Assembly (NCBI RefSeq): GCF_001244735.1
Contig: NZ_LN868937.1
Span: 1,048,893-1,112,892 of the forward strand
Length of the DNA: 64,000 nucleotides
Source: Bacillus andreraoultii
GTDB lineage: Bacteria; Bacillota; Bacilli; Bacillales; Caldibacillaceae
Direction: 5' to 3'
In this document: positions 1-8,438 of the stretch, piece after piece
How the letters are laid out: the number at the start of each line of letters is the position of its first letter
How positions within the stretch are numbered: position 1 is the stretch's first letter
The notes under the pieces: model-generated
What the model was told of the DNA's origin: nothing
Seen by the model: the letters and a program-made list of their open reading frames with translations, nothing else
Databases searched by the model: none
Position numbers and translations under genes: made by a program

Positions 1-279
1 AGATACTTTTGCTTCTTCTGTTTTTAATGAGCGGCCTGCTGCGGCAACATTGACTTTCGTTAAAGGTCCAAATTCAATTTCTAATTCTTTTTTTACATCT
101 AATATGATTTCGGCCACTTTTGTTACATCATGAATCTGCCCATCTAACATTGCCCGATCTTTATGGTTTTTAACAACAATTTTTTTGACGATAGATTGAT
201 TCGTTTTTTTTTCTAAAATCGTTCCAACGATGGAATTCGTTCCAATATCGAGGGCAAAAATTTGACTATTTTCCTCCAT
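1..279 (-). CDS. FtsA-like actin-fold ATPase, 5' end only
   Basis: Reads leftward off the window edge, so only the first 93 codons are present. The start is an ATG at 277-279 with a GAGGTGG ribosome-binding site just upstream. The protein opens with MEENSQIFALDIGTNSIVG, the phosphate-1 loop (DIGT) of the actin/FtsA/DnaK ATPase fold, and continues with a DGQIHDV segment and an AAAGRSLKT stretch. These are typical of the FtsA-like 'cell division' paralogs found in many Bacillaceae, distinct from ftsA of the dcw cluster. The exact role is not known to me. It diverges from ccpA. Confidence 0.75.
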   Translation of the reverse strand, partial: MEENSQIFALDIGTNSIVGTILEKKTNQSIVKKIVVKNHKDRAMLDGQIHDVTKVAEIILDVKKELEIEFGPLTKVNVAAAGRSLKTEEAKVS

Positions 280-327
280 ACGACCACCTCTTTATGAAAT
301 GAAGGGTTTTTTATATAGTTAAAAAAG

Positions 328-342
328 TAGTAAACGTTATCA
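328..342. promoter_or_regulatory. cre-like CcpA operator (candidate)
   Basis: TAGTAAACGTTATCA fits the cre consensus WTGNAANCGNWNNCW with one mismatch (A for T at position 2). It lies about 50 bp upstream of the leftward FtsA-like gene and well upstream of ccpA. A site with one mismatch in an AT-rich genome can arise by chance. Confidence 0.35.
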
Positions 343-411
343 CTAACTAATTTGTTCATATACTCTAGTTGAAATTTAGCATATTTTAAGGTTAATATAA
401 AGTGAAACTTG

Positions 412-526
412 CATTCGTGGGTGTTTTCCCCACGAATGGTTAGTAGAACCAATCGGGCATTACGGGCTGTTTTCCGGGCATTTCCTTTTAAAGAGAATAA
501 TCTATTTATCGGAAATTACAGCCCGT
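412..526. repeat. Tandem inverted repeats in the ccpA upstream region
   Basis: Two clear palindromes occur. CATTCGTGGG at 412-421 pairs with CCCACGAATG at 429-438 (10 bp, 7-nt loop). ACGGGCTGT at 462-470 pairs with ACAGCCCGT at 518-526 (9 bp, 47-nt loop). The segment is richer in G and C than its surroundings and repeats GGGC/GCCC motifs. It contains no coding frame that I believe. It could be a structured RNA or a mobile palindromic element. Confidence 0.5.
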
Positions 527-657
527 TCATGCGGGATAAAGTGGAACTTCCACATACTCTATGTATTTATGTGAATAAATGAGCTAATGATTGTTAATGA
601 CGGACACCTTAAATCATCATGATTTTCCATAAATATTACACTTTTTAAGGGGAATTG

Positions 658-666
658 TGTTATAAT
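658..666 (+). promoter_or_regulatory. Candidate extended -10 promoter for ccpA
   Basis: TGTTATAAT is a consensus extended -10 (TGn plus TATAAT) in the 610-bp gap before ccpA. No good -35 box is seen at the expected distance. A 7-bp inverted repeat (674-680 with 693-699) would lie at the start of the transcript. The rest of the gap up to 889 holds no convincing gene. Confidence 0.35.
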
Positions 667-889
667 GAACATTATCCCTTTTGCTTCTACAGAAGGGATT
701 TTGTTCTTAATACAATAAGGTTGCCAAACCAAATAAAATTAATTTAGTTTCAATTTAAAAACGAAGAATTGTTTACTTATTTAGGGTAAAATAAGGAAAA
801 GAGAAACTTAACTAATCGTGCTTTTATATAACTTAGTAAATATAGAATGAACATTACCCATTTTAAATGACTTAAAGGAGCTGTTTTTA

Positions 890-1891
890 ATGAATAATAT
901 AACAATTTATGATGTGGCTCGTGAAGCAAATGTTTCAATGGCTACTGTATCACGTGTCGTAAACGGAAATCCAAATGTAAAACCCGCAACGAGAAAAAAA
1001 GTAATGGAAGTCATTGACCGCTTAGGTTATCGACCAAATGCTGTGGCAAGAGGATTAGCAAGTAAAAGAACGACTACAGTAGGTGTAATCATTCCTGATA
1101 TAGCAAGTACATTCTATTCTGAGTTAGCACGTGGAATTGAAGATATTGCAATGATGTACAACTACAATATTATCCTTAGCAATTCAGACCAAAATAAAGA
1201 GAAAGAATTCCATTTATTAAATACAATGCTAGGAAAACAAGTAGACGGAATTATTTTTATGAGTGGAAATGTGACGAAAGAACATGTAGAAGAATTTAAA
1301 AAATCTTCTGTACCAATTGTTCTTGCTGGTTCTATTGAGGAAACAGGAGAAATTTCATCTGTAACCATTGATTATGAACAAGCAGCATATGATGCAACAA
1401 CACATTTTATCAATAACGGACATAAAAATATTGGATATATCTTTGGACCGTTACAAGAGCCGATTAATGGGATTAAAAAATTAAATGGATACAAAAAGGC
1501 ATTAACAGAGGCTGGCTTGGAATATAACGAAGAATTTGTCTTTGAAGGCGACTATACGTATGATTCGGGAATAGAAGCTGCAGAAAAATTATTAGAATTA
1601 GATGAAAAACCAACAGCGATTTGTGTTGGAACGGATGAAATGGCACTTGGAATTGTCCACGGATTGCAAGATAAAGGTTATTTAATTCCTGATGATTTCG
1701 AAGTCATTTCGGCAAGTAATACACGCCTTGCTGTTATGGTACGTCCGCAACTAACTTCAATCGTTCAGCCTTTATACGATATTGGCGCTGTGGCAATGCG
1801 ATTATTAACAAAATATATGAATAAAGAAGAAGTAACTGAACATGTTGTTACGCTACCACATAGAATTGAATTCAGAAACTCAACAAAATAA
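890..1891 (+). CDS. ccpA: Catabolite control protein A (LacI/GalR family)
   Basis: Global regulator of carbon catabolite repression. With HPr-Ser46-P it binds cre sites and represses or activates hundreds of genes. The 333-residue length matches known CcpA. The N-terminal LacI helix-turn-helix (residues 4-25, [20 protein letters not shown]) is followed by the hinge helix ([10 protein letters not shown]) and a periplasmic-binding-protein-like effector domain. The ATG is preceded by AAAGGAG at good spacing. Position before motP-motS-acuCBA-acsA is the same as in B. subtilis. Cre-like sites in this window (before acsA/acuA, arcA and sdaAB) are presumably its targets. Confidence 0.97.
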   Translation: MNNITIYDVAREANVSMATVSRVVNGNPNVKPATRKKVMEVIDRLGYRPNAVARGLASKRTTTVGVIIPDIASTFYSELARGIEDIAMMYNYNIILSNSDQNKEKEFHLLNTMLGKQVDGIIFMSGNVTKEHVEEFKKSSVPIVLAGSIEETGEISSVTIDYEQAAYDATTHFINNGHKNIGYIFGPLQEPINGIKKLNGYKKALTEAGLEYNEEFVFEGDYTYDSGIEAAEKLLELDEKPTAICVGTDEMALGIVHGLQDKGYLIPDDFEVISASNTRLAVMVRPQLTSIVQPLYDIGAVAMRLLTKYMNKEEVTEHVVTLPHRIEFRNSTK

Positions 1892-2024
1892 AAAAGGTGT
1901 CGATATAAAAGGAAGAGGGACTAACCCGGCTTATGTTTGATGAGCAATACATATCGCAAGTCTCTAAAAAGTAAAGAAATTGTAGCTAGATAGAAAAAAT
2001 TCCTTTTTACTGTGGGAGATGGAC

Positions 2025-2828
2025 ATGAAACGGTTAGATATTTTAACACCAATAGGTATTATCCTTGGAGTTTCTGTATTTGCTTTTGGTGTTATTTCAT
2101 CAAAAGGTGTTAGTGGCTTTTTACAATTTATCGATATACCTTCCATCATTATCGTATTTGGGGGACTAACAGCAGCACTATGTATTAGTTTCCCAATAAA
2201 AGATTTAAAATTAATGTTTACTGTCATTAAGCAAGCTTTCTCGCATGAAGAATATGAACTGAATAAACTCATTGATTTATTCGTTCATCTCGCTGATCGT
2301 GCTAGAAGGGAAGGCTTGCTTGCATTAGAAAGTGAAATTGAATCAGTCGATGATACTTTTATAAAAAAAGGTGTTTTGCTTGCTGTAGACGGGATTGATT
2401 CGGACGTCATTATTGATATTATGAAAGCAGAAATATCTGCGATGGAAGAACGCCATCGTAAAGGAAGAAATTTGTTAGAAAAAGCGGGTGAATATGCTCC
2501 TTCTTGGGGGATGATTGGTACGTTAATCGGTTTAATTCTAATGTTAAACGATTTGAATGACCCGAAGTCAATAGGACCTAGTATGGCCATAGCGATTATT
2601 ACAACTTTATATGGTTCTTTATTAGCAAATTTGTTTTTTTTACCGATTGCAGCGAAATTATCCGTAAAAACAGAAAGAGAAGTATTTGTTAAACAAGTAA
2701 TTATTGAAGGGATTGTCGGTGTCCAATCTGGTCAAAATCCGAAATTACTTTCAGAAAAGTTATCAGCTTTTATCTCAAAGTCTGATCAGGAATTACCTTC
2801 TGAGAAAGAAATGAGTGAGGAGGAATAG
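2025..2828 (+). CDS. motP: Flagellar motor stator subunit MotP (MotA/ExbB family)
   Basis: Membrane subunit of the sodium-coupled stator that, with MotS, turns the flagellum. Four hydrophobic segments are visible: two near the N-terminus (about residues 8-25 and 32-52) and two after the long cytoplasmic loop (about 148-170 and 180-202). The loop carries the charged patch for rotor contact, and the segment after APSWGMIGTLIGLILML is typical of MotA/MotP. The second of two nearby ATGs is chosen, because GGGAG then sits 6-7 nt upstream; the first ATG (2019) touches the site. The gene ends 2 bp before motS. Placement after ccpA is the B. subtilis order and favours MotP over MotA. Confidence 0.93.
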   Translation: MKRLDILTPIGIILGVSVFAFGVISSKGVSGFLQFIDIPSIIIVFGGLTAALCISFPIKDLKLMFTVIKQAFSHEEYELNKLIDLFVHLADRARREGLLALESEIESVDDTFIKKGVLLAVDGIDSDVIIDIMKAEISAMEERHRKGRNLLEKAGEYAPSWGMIGTLIGLILMLNDLNDPKSIGPSMAIAIITTLYGSLLANLFFLPIAAKLSVKTEREVFVKQVIIEGIVGVQSGQNPKLLSEKLSAFISKSDQELPSEKEMSEEE

Positions 2829-2830
2829 AG

Positions 2831-3610
2831 TTGGCTAAAAAAAAGTCCAAGCCTCCAAAAAGTGGTGCACCGTTATGGATGGTTACGTATTCTGATTTAA
2901 TTACTTTAGTTCTAGTTTTCTTTATTTTATTATTTTCAATGTCACAAGTCGATCTTCAGAAGTTCGAAGCTTTATCCCAATCATTAAAAAATCGCCAAAT
3001 ATTAGATTTTTATCCTTCAGCAATTCCGTTAGATTCTTCTTCAAACCAAGTAGATGATCCAATCGATGTGAATGAAACTGATCAGAATAGTGAAGAAGAC
3101 GAAAAGGAAATGATGAAAGAGGATGACTCGGAAGGAGATCGTTTAGATCAGTTATTAATGGAAGTCAATGGGTATATTGAAGAAACGGGTTTAAAAGGAG
3201 TTGTTGTGGCAACACGAACGGAACGCGGAATTGTACTCGTTCTTCCGGAAAAGATTATTTTTGATACAGGTGACGCAACAATTATTAAAGATGCGCTACC
3301 ATTTCTTGAACGAATCTCATCACTTTTAGTAAAAATACCTAATGTTGTGAAGGTTGAAGGTCATACGGATAATCGGAAAATTCATAACGTAATCTACCCT
3401 TCCAACTGGGAGTTATCGACTGCAAGGGCAAGTAGTGTTATTCGATATTTTATTGAAAAGCAAAACATGGATCCAACACGGTTTATCGCAACAGGGTATA
3501 GTGATACGAGACCTGTTGCACCAAATGACGGACCGGAAAATTGGAAAAAGAATCGTCGTGTTGAAATTGTTATAATGGATCCAGCATACGATGATAAAAT
3601 GGATGAATGA
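2831..3610 (+). CDS. motS: Flagellar motor stator subunit MotS (MotB/OmpA family)
   Basis: Partner of MotP; anchors the stator to peptidoglycan and carries the ion-binding aspartate. A TTG start is used, with GAGGAGG lying inside the end of motP, so the pair is translationally coupled. The single membrane segment (residues 19-40) contains the essential Asp22 in TYSDLITLVLVFF. An acidic linker (about 73-105) is followed by an OmpA-like peptidoglycan-binding domain (about 125-252) with VEGHTDNRKI and NRRVEIVI. The sodium specificity is inferred from the MotPS family and from synteny, not from a tested residue. Confidence 0.93.
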   Translation: MAKKKSKPPKSGAPLWMVTYSDLITLVLVFFILLFSMSQVDLQKFEALSQSLKNRQILDFYPSAIPLDSSSNQVDDPIDVNETDQNSEEDEKEMMKEDDSEGDRLDQLLMEVNGYIEETGLKGVVVATRTERGIVLVLPEKIIFDTGDATIIKDALPFLERISSLLVKIPNVVKVEGHTDNRKIHNVIYPSNWELSTARASSVIRYFIEKQNMDPTRFIATGYSDTRPVAPNDGPENWKKNRRVEIVIMDPAYDDKMDE

Positions 3611-3653
3611 GATGAGTTAATTTGTGAACAATGAAACTAGTGGAAATTGGTAG

Positions 3654-3705
3654 GGCTTTCCATACTGCTAATATTCTAAAAACATAGACAAACGTATGGA
3701 AAGCC
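3654..3705. terminator. Bidirectional terminator motS / acuC
   Basis: GGCTTTCCATAC (3654-3665) and GTATGGAAAGCC (3694-3705) form a perfect 12-bp stem between convergent motS and acuC. A T-rich stretch follows on the plus strand. Confidence 0.75.
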
Positions 3706-3730
3706 ATCTACATCTTTTTAATCACTTTTA

Positions 3731-4891
3731 CTATTTCGCATTTTGTAAAATTTTTAAAGCCATTTCAACTGTCCTTTTATTTTTTTCTTCTATTTCTTTT
3801 TTTCTCGGGATGACGGGAACCATGTCTACTGGATCGCTCCATTCCGTTGGTAACGAAACAGGTGATAATGTGTTCCAACTTTCAAGCCAATCTGTTGGTA
3901 ATTCATCTCTTGCTTTGTCAACTTGATTCGTCATCTCTAGCCAAATCAAAGACCAAGCACGTGGCACAACTCGCCAAATATCATAACCACCCCCACCAAC
4001 TGCTATCCATTTCCCGTTACAATATTTATGAGCAATTTCATGGGCAATTTTAGGTATTTCATAGTAGATATTCATTGAAGCGGATAAATGAGTTAATGGG
4101 TCATAATAGTGAGCATCTGCACCGTTTTGGGTAACGATAACATCCGGCTGGAAAAATTCAGCAATTTGTTCAACAGATGTTTTATACGCATATAGCCATG
4201 AATCATCTTCAGTGAATGCATCTAGTGGTATGTTAAAGCAATAACCGTACCCTTGACCGATTCCCCGTTCATGTACTTGTCCAGTGCCAGGGAATAAGTA
4301 TCTTCCTGTTTCATGGATTGACAAAGTACAAACACCTGGATCATCGTAAAAAGCCCATTGAACACCATCCCCGTGATGAGCGTCTGTATCAATATATAAA
4401 ACTTTCAAATTATATTTTTTTCTAATATAACTTATGGCAACAGAACAATCGTTATAGATACAAAAACCTGAAGCTTTCCCACGAAACCCATGATGTAGGC
4501 CACCTCCAAGGTGAAGGGCATGATGGCATTTTTCCTCCATTACAAGTTCTACGGCGGTTATCGTACCCCCGACAATTAAACTACTCGCTTCATGCATGTT
4601 TGGAAAAATAGGCGTGTCCTCCGTACCTAAACCAAAATTGCTTGCCCGCTCCATTGGAAGGGTTTGTCGACCAGCACTTTTTACTGCATCTATAAGTAAT
4701 TGGTCATGAGAGAGCAGTAATTCACCGTCACTTGCTTTCCGAGGCGATACAATCTGTTCATCTGATAAAGCATCAATCGACTTTAGTAGATCAACCGTTA
4801 GTCTTAGCCTTTCTTGATTAAACGGATGATGTTGATTAAATTTATACGACAACAGTTCGGGTGAGTAGATAAATACGGAATCATTATTCAT
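3731..4891 (-). CDS. acuC: Acetoin utilization protein AcuC, class I lysine deacetylase
   Basis: Zinc-dependent deacetylase of the histone-deacetylase fold. In B. subtilis it reactivates acetyl-CoA synthetase by removing the acetyl group that AcuA adds. The family motifs are all visible: GLHHG (about residues 131-135), metal-binding DTDAHHGDG (168-176), QNGADAH (255-261) and GGGGYD (299-304). The length of 386 is almost the B. subtilis value. Its start overlaps the end of acuB by 8 nt, so acuA-acuB-acuC form one leftward operon. The name reflects an old mutant phenotype; acetate metabolism is the better-supported role. Confidence 0.95.
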   Translation of the reverse strand: MNNDSVFIYSPELLSYKFNQHHPFNQERLRLTVDLLKSIDALSDEQIVSPRKASDGELLLSHDQLLIDAVKSAGRQTLPMERASNFGLGTEDTPIFPNMHEASSLIVGGTITAVELVMEEKCHHALHLGGGLHHGFRGKASGFCIYNDCSVAISYIRKKYNLKVLYIDTDAHHGDGVQWAFYDDPGVCTLSIHETGRYLFPGTGQVHERGIGQGYGYCFNIPLDAFTEDDSWLYAYKTSVEQIAEFFQPDVIVTQNGADAHYYDPLTHLSASMNIYYEIPKIAHEIAHKYCNGKWIAVGGGGYDIWRVVPRAWSLIWLEMTNQVDKARDELPTDWLESWNTLSPVSLPTEWSDPVDMVPVIPRKKEIEEKNKRTVEMALKILQNAK

Positions 4892-5534
4892 AGGTCATCC
4901 CCGGGAAATTTGGCCATAACACATCAAACTGCTCATCTTTTAATGCTTGTATGATCGGTGTTGGATTAATTGTATCTAATCGGAAAACAATGATTTTTTT
5001 ATCTGGATTTTTTTGATCCGGATAAAGGAGAACACTTTGGATATTCACATTAAAGTTATTAAACATATTTACTACTTTCGCTAAACTTCCTGGTGTATTT
5101 TGCAAACGAATCTCTACTTGAGAACCAGGCTGATCAGCACCGGTTAATCGTACGAATGTTGTGAGGACATCCGTCTCTGTTACAATTCCAACTAGTTTGT
5201 CTTCTTTAACAATCGGTAAACAACCAATTTGATATTTATAAAAATAGGCACAGACTTCTTCAAGAAAATCTAATGGGTGAGCAGTAATCACGTCTTCTGT
5301 CATAATAAAATGAACGGGCGTTTGGAAAATTTCCATATCTTTTTTATTCGAAAGTATAGATGGTATGGCTGACCGAATATCACGATCAGAAATAATCCCA
5401 ATACAATGGTTTTGTTCATTAACAACTGGAATATGGCGCACTTGGTACGTTTCAATAATATTAATAGCGGATTGAATGCTGTCAGTTTCCTTCAATGTAT
5501 ATAGTTCTGTTCTCATAATCTCTTCAACTAGCAT
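4884..5534 (-). CDS. acuB: AcuB, CBS-pair and ACT domain protein
   Basis: Middle gene of the acuABC operon; molecular function not established. Two CBS domains cover roughly residues 1-130 and an ACT-like domain follows (about 140-205, RLQNTPGSLAKVV). This layout suggests that a nucleotide or small metabolite is sensed. The ATG at 5532-5534 is chosen because AAGGGGGGAA lies just upstream and the protein then starts MLVEEIM like known AcuB. An in-frame start 18 codons earlier has no such site. Length is 216 residues, near the family norm. Confidence 0.93.
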   Translation of the reverse strand: MLVEEIMRTELYTLKETDSIQSAINIIETYQVRHIPVVNEQNHCIGIISDRDIRSAIPSILSNKKDMEIFQTPVHFIMTEDVITAHPLDFLEEVCAYFYKYQIGCLPIVKEDKLVGIVTETDVLTTFVRLTGADQPGSQVEIRLQNTPGSLAKVVNMFNNFNVNIQSVLLYPDQKNPDKKIIVFRLDTINPTPIIQALKDEQFDVLWPNFPGMTYE

Positions 5535-5628
5535 AAAAATTCCCCCCTTAAATTCGATTGTAATACCCCTTTGATAGATAAAATTCATTACTCATTTTTA
5601 GTCTTAGTCGTGGATAAATAACACTTCT

Positions 5629-6261
5629 TTAATACATAAAACGATTTCTGAAACGAAGTCGGTCAAATTTTTCAATGGAAGCTTGGTCCACACGTTTGCC
5701 AATTCGGACCATTAAGCAATTGGCTGGATGTGAACAAATTTCAGGATCATCAGTAGCATACCAAATCAATCCACCAGCATTCATCATTTTTTCCATAACT
5801 TTCCGATACTCCCACACATTAAGACCCGTACCCTTCAAATCCCAATGCCAATAATATTCTGTAGTAATAATGATGTAGTCTTCCATTGCATCATCCATCA
5901 TGGCTAGTTTTAATAATTGTTTTCCAACAGCCTTTCCTCTGTACGGTGCAGCTACTTCAATAGCACCTAATTCTAGTAAATTATCCATATTTCCCTCTGA
6001 CCATCTTTCTAATGGGTCTGGATAGAGAAAAGTAGCATAACCAATGACGGTGTCCTCGTCTCTAGCGATAATAATTCTTCCTTCCTCAAGTGAGGCAATT
6101 TCGACTAAGGCTTTCTTTTGCTCGGTGGGAGGGCGGAATGCAACTAACCCATCGTGAAAGTGAAACTCTGCTAATCGTTGTGATGATACCGGTCCTTCAA
6201 TGATTAATGTTTCATCCTTCGTTTTCCACCTTTTTTTATAATAGGTTTTTTTATGTTTCAA
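5629..6261 (-). CDS. acuA: AcuA, GNAT protein acetyltransferase
   Basis: Acetylates the catalytic lysine of AcsA and thereby turns acetyl-CoA synthetase off; AcuC reverses this. The start is TTG with TAGAGGTG upstream at normal spacing. The GNAT core is visible around residues 70-130: GRIIIARDEDTVIGYATFLY, then AIEVAAPYRGKAVGKQLL, the acetyl-CoA-binding R/Q-x-x-G-x-G/A type loop. The family-typical YYWHWDLKG segment follows. First gene of acuABC, divergent from its substrate gene acsA, with a shared cre in the 200-bp gap. Confidence 0.94.
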   Translation of the reverse strand: MKHKKTYYKKRWKTKDETLIIEGPVSSQRLAEFHFHDGLVAFRPPTEQKKALVEIASLEEGRIIIARDEDTVIGYATFLYPDPLERWSEGNMDNLLELGAIEVAAPYRGKAVGKQLLKLAMMDDAMEDYIIITTEYYWHWDLKGTGLNVWEYRKVMEKMMNAGGLIWYATDDPEICSHPANCLMVRIGKRVDQASIEKFDRLRFRNRFMY

Positions 6262-6297
6262 AGTATCACCTCTAATAAATGATAATTATATTATAGA

Positions 6298-6311
6298 TGA
6301 AAGTGGTTTCA
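6298..6311. promoter_or_regulatory. cre site between acuA and acsA
   Basis: TGAAAGTGGTTTCA differs from the ideal palindromic cre TGAAAGCGCTTTCA at two central positions. It lies in the divergent acuA/acsA gap, where CcpA is known to repress both units in B. subtilis. CcpA itself is encoded 5 kb away in this window. Confidence 0.7.
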
Positions 6312-6462
6312 AAAACGAGACTATTTTACGATGAATCAATAATTATATTTATAATATTTTAAATATATATATAAATAGGGTTGCAATTTTAACAAATTTA
6401 TGAAATAAATATAATATGAACTTTATTTTTACACTGACTAAATGGAACAAGGGGGAATATTT

Positions 6463-8178
6463 GTGAAATTGGAAACGCTATCACCAAAAAACGGGGACTA
6501 CAATCTTAAAAATTATGATGAAACGTACAGCACATTTAAATGGGAAGATGCAGAGAAATACTTTTCTTGGTATACGACAGGAAAAGTAAATATTGCATAT
6601 GAAGCAATTGATCGTCATACGGAGGGTTTCCGAAAAAATAAAGTTGCCCTTATGTATCGAGATGGGAATCGATATGAAAAATATACATTTAAAGAAATGA
6701 GAGACTTTTCAAATAAGGTGGGAAACGTATTTAAAGATTACGGTGTTAGTAAAGGAGAACGTTTATTTATCTTTATGCCACGCTCCCCAGAACTTTATTT
6801 CTCTGTTCTTGGTGCGATTAAGTTAGGAGCAATTGTTGGTCCATTATTCGAAGCCTTTATGGAAGGTGCTGTAAGGGACCGGCTGCAAGATAGTGGAGCA
6901 AAATATTTAGTTACGACGCCTGAGTTATTACCACGTGTTCCAGTTCATGAGTTACCGGATTTAGAAACAATATTTATTGTTGGTAAAGATATAGAAGAAG
7001 AAGGAAAGTACGTTGATTTTAATAAAAAACTATCTGAAACTAGCAAAAATCTAGCAATTGAATGGGTTGATCGTGAGGATGGTTATATTCTACATTATAC
7101 GTCTGGTTCTACTGGTAAACCAAAAGGAGTCCTTCATGTTCATAATGCGATGATCCAACAATATATGACGGCAAATTGGATACTTGATTTAAAAGAAGAT
7201 GATATTTATTGGTGTACGGCTGACCCAGGTTGGGTAACAGGAACTTCATATGGAATTTTTGGCCCATGGTTGTATGGAGCAACAAATGTGATTGTCGGCG
7301 GTCGTTTCAGTCCAGAAGCTTGGTATAAAACGATTGAGGATTTTGGCGTAACCGTTTGGTATAGTGCACCTACTTCATTCCGGATGCTAATGGGTGCAGG
7401 AGATGAGGTGCTTAATCAATATGACTTAACATCACTACGCCATATTTTAAGCGTTGGTGAGCCATTGAATCCAGAAGTTATTCGTTGGGGGGCAAAAGCA
7501 TTTGGCCAACGAATCCATGACAACTGGTGGATGACAGAAACTGGTGCACAAGTAATTAGTAACTACCCAAGTATGGATATTCGCCCGGGCTCAATGGGTA
7601 AACCAATTCCTGGTATTGTTGCTGCGATTGTTGATGATCGAGGAAATGAATTGCCACCGAATCAAATGGGGAACTTAGCAATTAAGAAAGGTTGGCCATC
7701 AATGATGCGTCAAATTTGGAATAACAAAGAAAAATACGAGTCTTACTTTTTCCCAAATGGCTGGTATGTTTCTGGTGATTCTGCTTATAAAGATGAAGAT
7801 GGGTATTTCTGGTTCCAAGGTCGTGTTGATGATGTTATTAATACGTCTGGAGAACGAGTGGGACCGTTTGAGGTTGAAAGTAAGTTAGTTGAACATCCGG
7901 CTGTTCGTGAGGCTGGGGTTATTGGTATACCCGATCCAGTGCGTGGAGAAATTGTAAAAGCTTTTATTTCGTTACGCGAAGGTTATACAGAATCTAACGA
8001 GTTAAAAGAAGAGATTCGTCAATTTGTAAAAACTGGACTCGCTGCCCATGCGGCACCTAGACAAATTGAGTTTGTTGATAAATTACCTAAAACTCGAAGT
8101 GGAAAAATTATGAGAAGAGTACTAAAAGCTTGGGAATTAAACTTACCAACAGGTGATTTGTCTACAATGGAAGATTAA
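6463..8178 (+). CDS. acsA: Acetyl-CoA synthetase (AMP-forming)
   Basis: Activates acetate to acetyl-CoA with ATP via acetyl-AMP, letting the cell reuse excreted acetate. Adenylate-forming enzyme motifs are clear: the ATP loop YTSGSTGKPKG (about residues 211-221), WWMTETG, and the C-terminal lysine in KTRSGKIMRR (about residue 547), the site AcuA acetylates. A GTG at 6463 is chosen because AAGGGGGAA precedes it by 6-8 nt and the 571-residue product matches the 572-residue B. subtilis enzyme. An ATG seven codons upstream lacks a ribosome-binding site. Confidence 0.96.
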   Translation: MKLETLSPKNGDYNLKNYDETYSTFKWEDAEKYFSWYTTGKVNIAYEAIDRHTEGFRKNKVALMYRDGNRYEKYTFKEMRDFSNKVGNVFKDYGVSKGERLFIFMPRSPELYFSVLGAIKLGAIVGPLFEAFMEGAVRDRLQDSGAKYLVTTPELLPRVPVHELPDLETIFIVGKDIEEEGKYVDFNKKLSETSKNLAIEWVDREDGYILHYTSGSTGKPKGVLHVHNAMIQQYMTANWILDLKEDDIYWCTADPGWVTGTSYGIFGPWLYGATNVIVGGRFSPEAWYKTIEDFGVTVWYSAPTSFRMLMGAGDEVLNQYDLTSLRHILSVGEPLNPEVIRWGAKAFGQRIHDNWWMTETGAQVISNYPSMDIRPGSMGKPIPGIVAAIVDDRGNELPPNQMGNLAIKKGWPSMMRQIWNNKEKYESYFFPNGWYVSGDSAYKDEDGYFWFQGRVDDVINTSGERVGPFEVESKLVEHPAVREAGVIGIPDPVRGEIVKAFISLREGYTESNELKEEIRQFVKTGLAAHAAPRQIEFVDKLPKTRSGKIMRRVLKAWELNLPTGDLSTMED

Positions 8179-8220
8179 TAAAACCCAATAACTCATATAA
8201 TAGCATAATGCTTGAGAATA

Positions 8221-8267
8221 AAGGGGCTATCTAGAAAGTCATATTTCGACTTCTAGATGCCCCTTTC
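8221..8267 (+). terminator. Terminator after acsA
   Basis: A long stem: AAGGGGCTATCTAGAAAGTC (8221-8240) pairs imperfectly with the segment from GACTTCTAGATG to CCCCTT (8248-8266). A short T-rich run follows. Confidence 0.7.
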
Positions 8268-8310
8268 CATTTGTTTCGTATTTCGGATGCTATTCTTTTT
8301 GAACAGTCTC

Positions 8311-8431
8311 TTACTTTCCTTGTGCGATTAAGCGTACAAGGAAGGCTCTAGTAGCATTGCATCGTAGCCGAAAATAGGCTTTTTCGCCGAACTCCAGTCT
8401 CTTGGATGCCTAGAGGCTCTAGCGTCCTTGG
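8311..8431 (+). repeat. Dispersed intergenic repeat, copy A
   Basis: Best-preserved of five related segments in this window (others near 23459, 57240, 60662 and, inverted, 63879). It contains GGAAGGCTCTAGTAGCATTG, AGCCGAAAA, CTTTTTCGCCGAACT, CAGTCTCTTGG and ends CTCTAGCGTCCTTGG. The ends are imperfect inverted repeats (ACAAGGAAGGCTCTAG against CTAGCGTCCTTGG) and the middle can fold into a hairpin. It lies between convergent acsA and the PBP gene and carries no plausible gene. Confidence 0.75.
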
Positions 8432-8438
8432 ATTTTTT

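Noticed and set aside
213..452. 79-codon minus-strand frame
   Set aside because: It overlaps the FtsA-like gene start in another frame, has no ribosome-binding site and is broken by the palindrome region.
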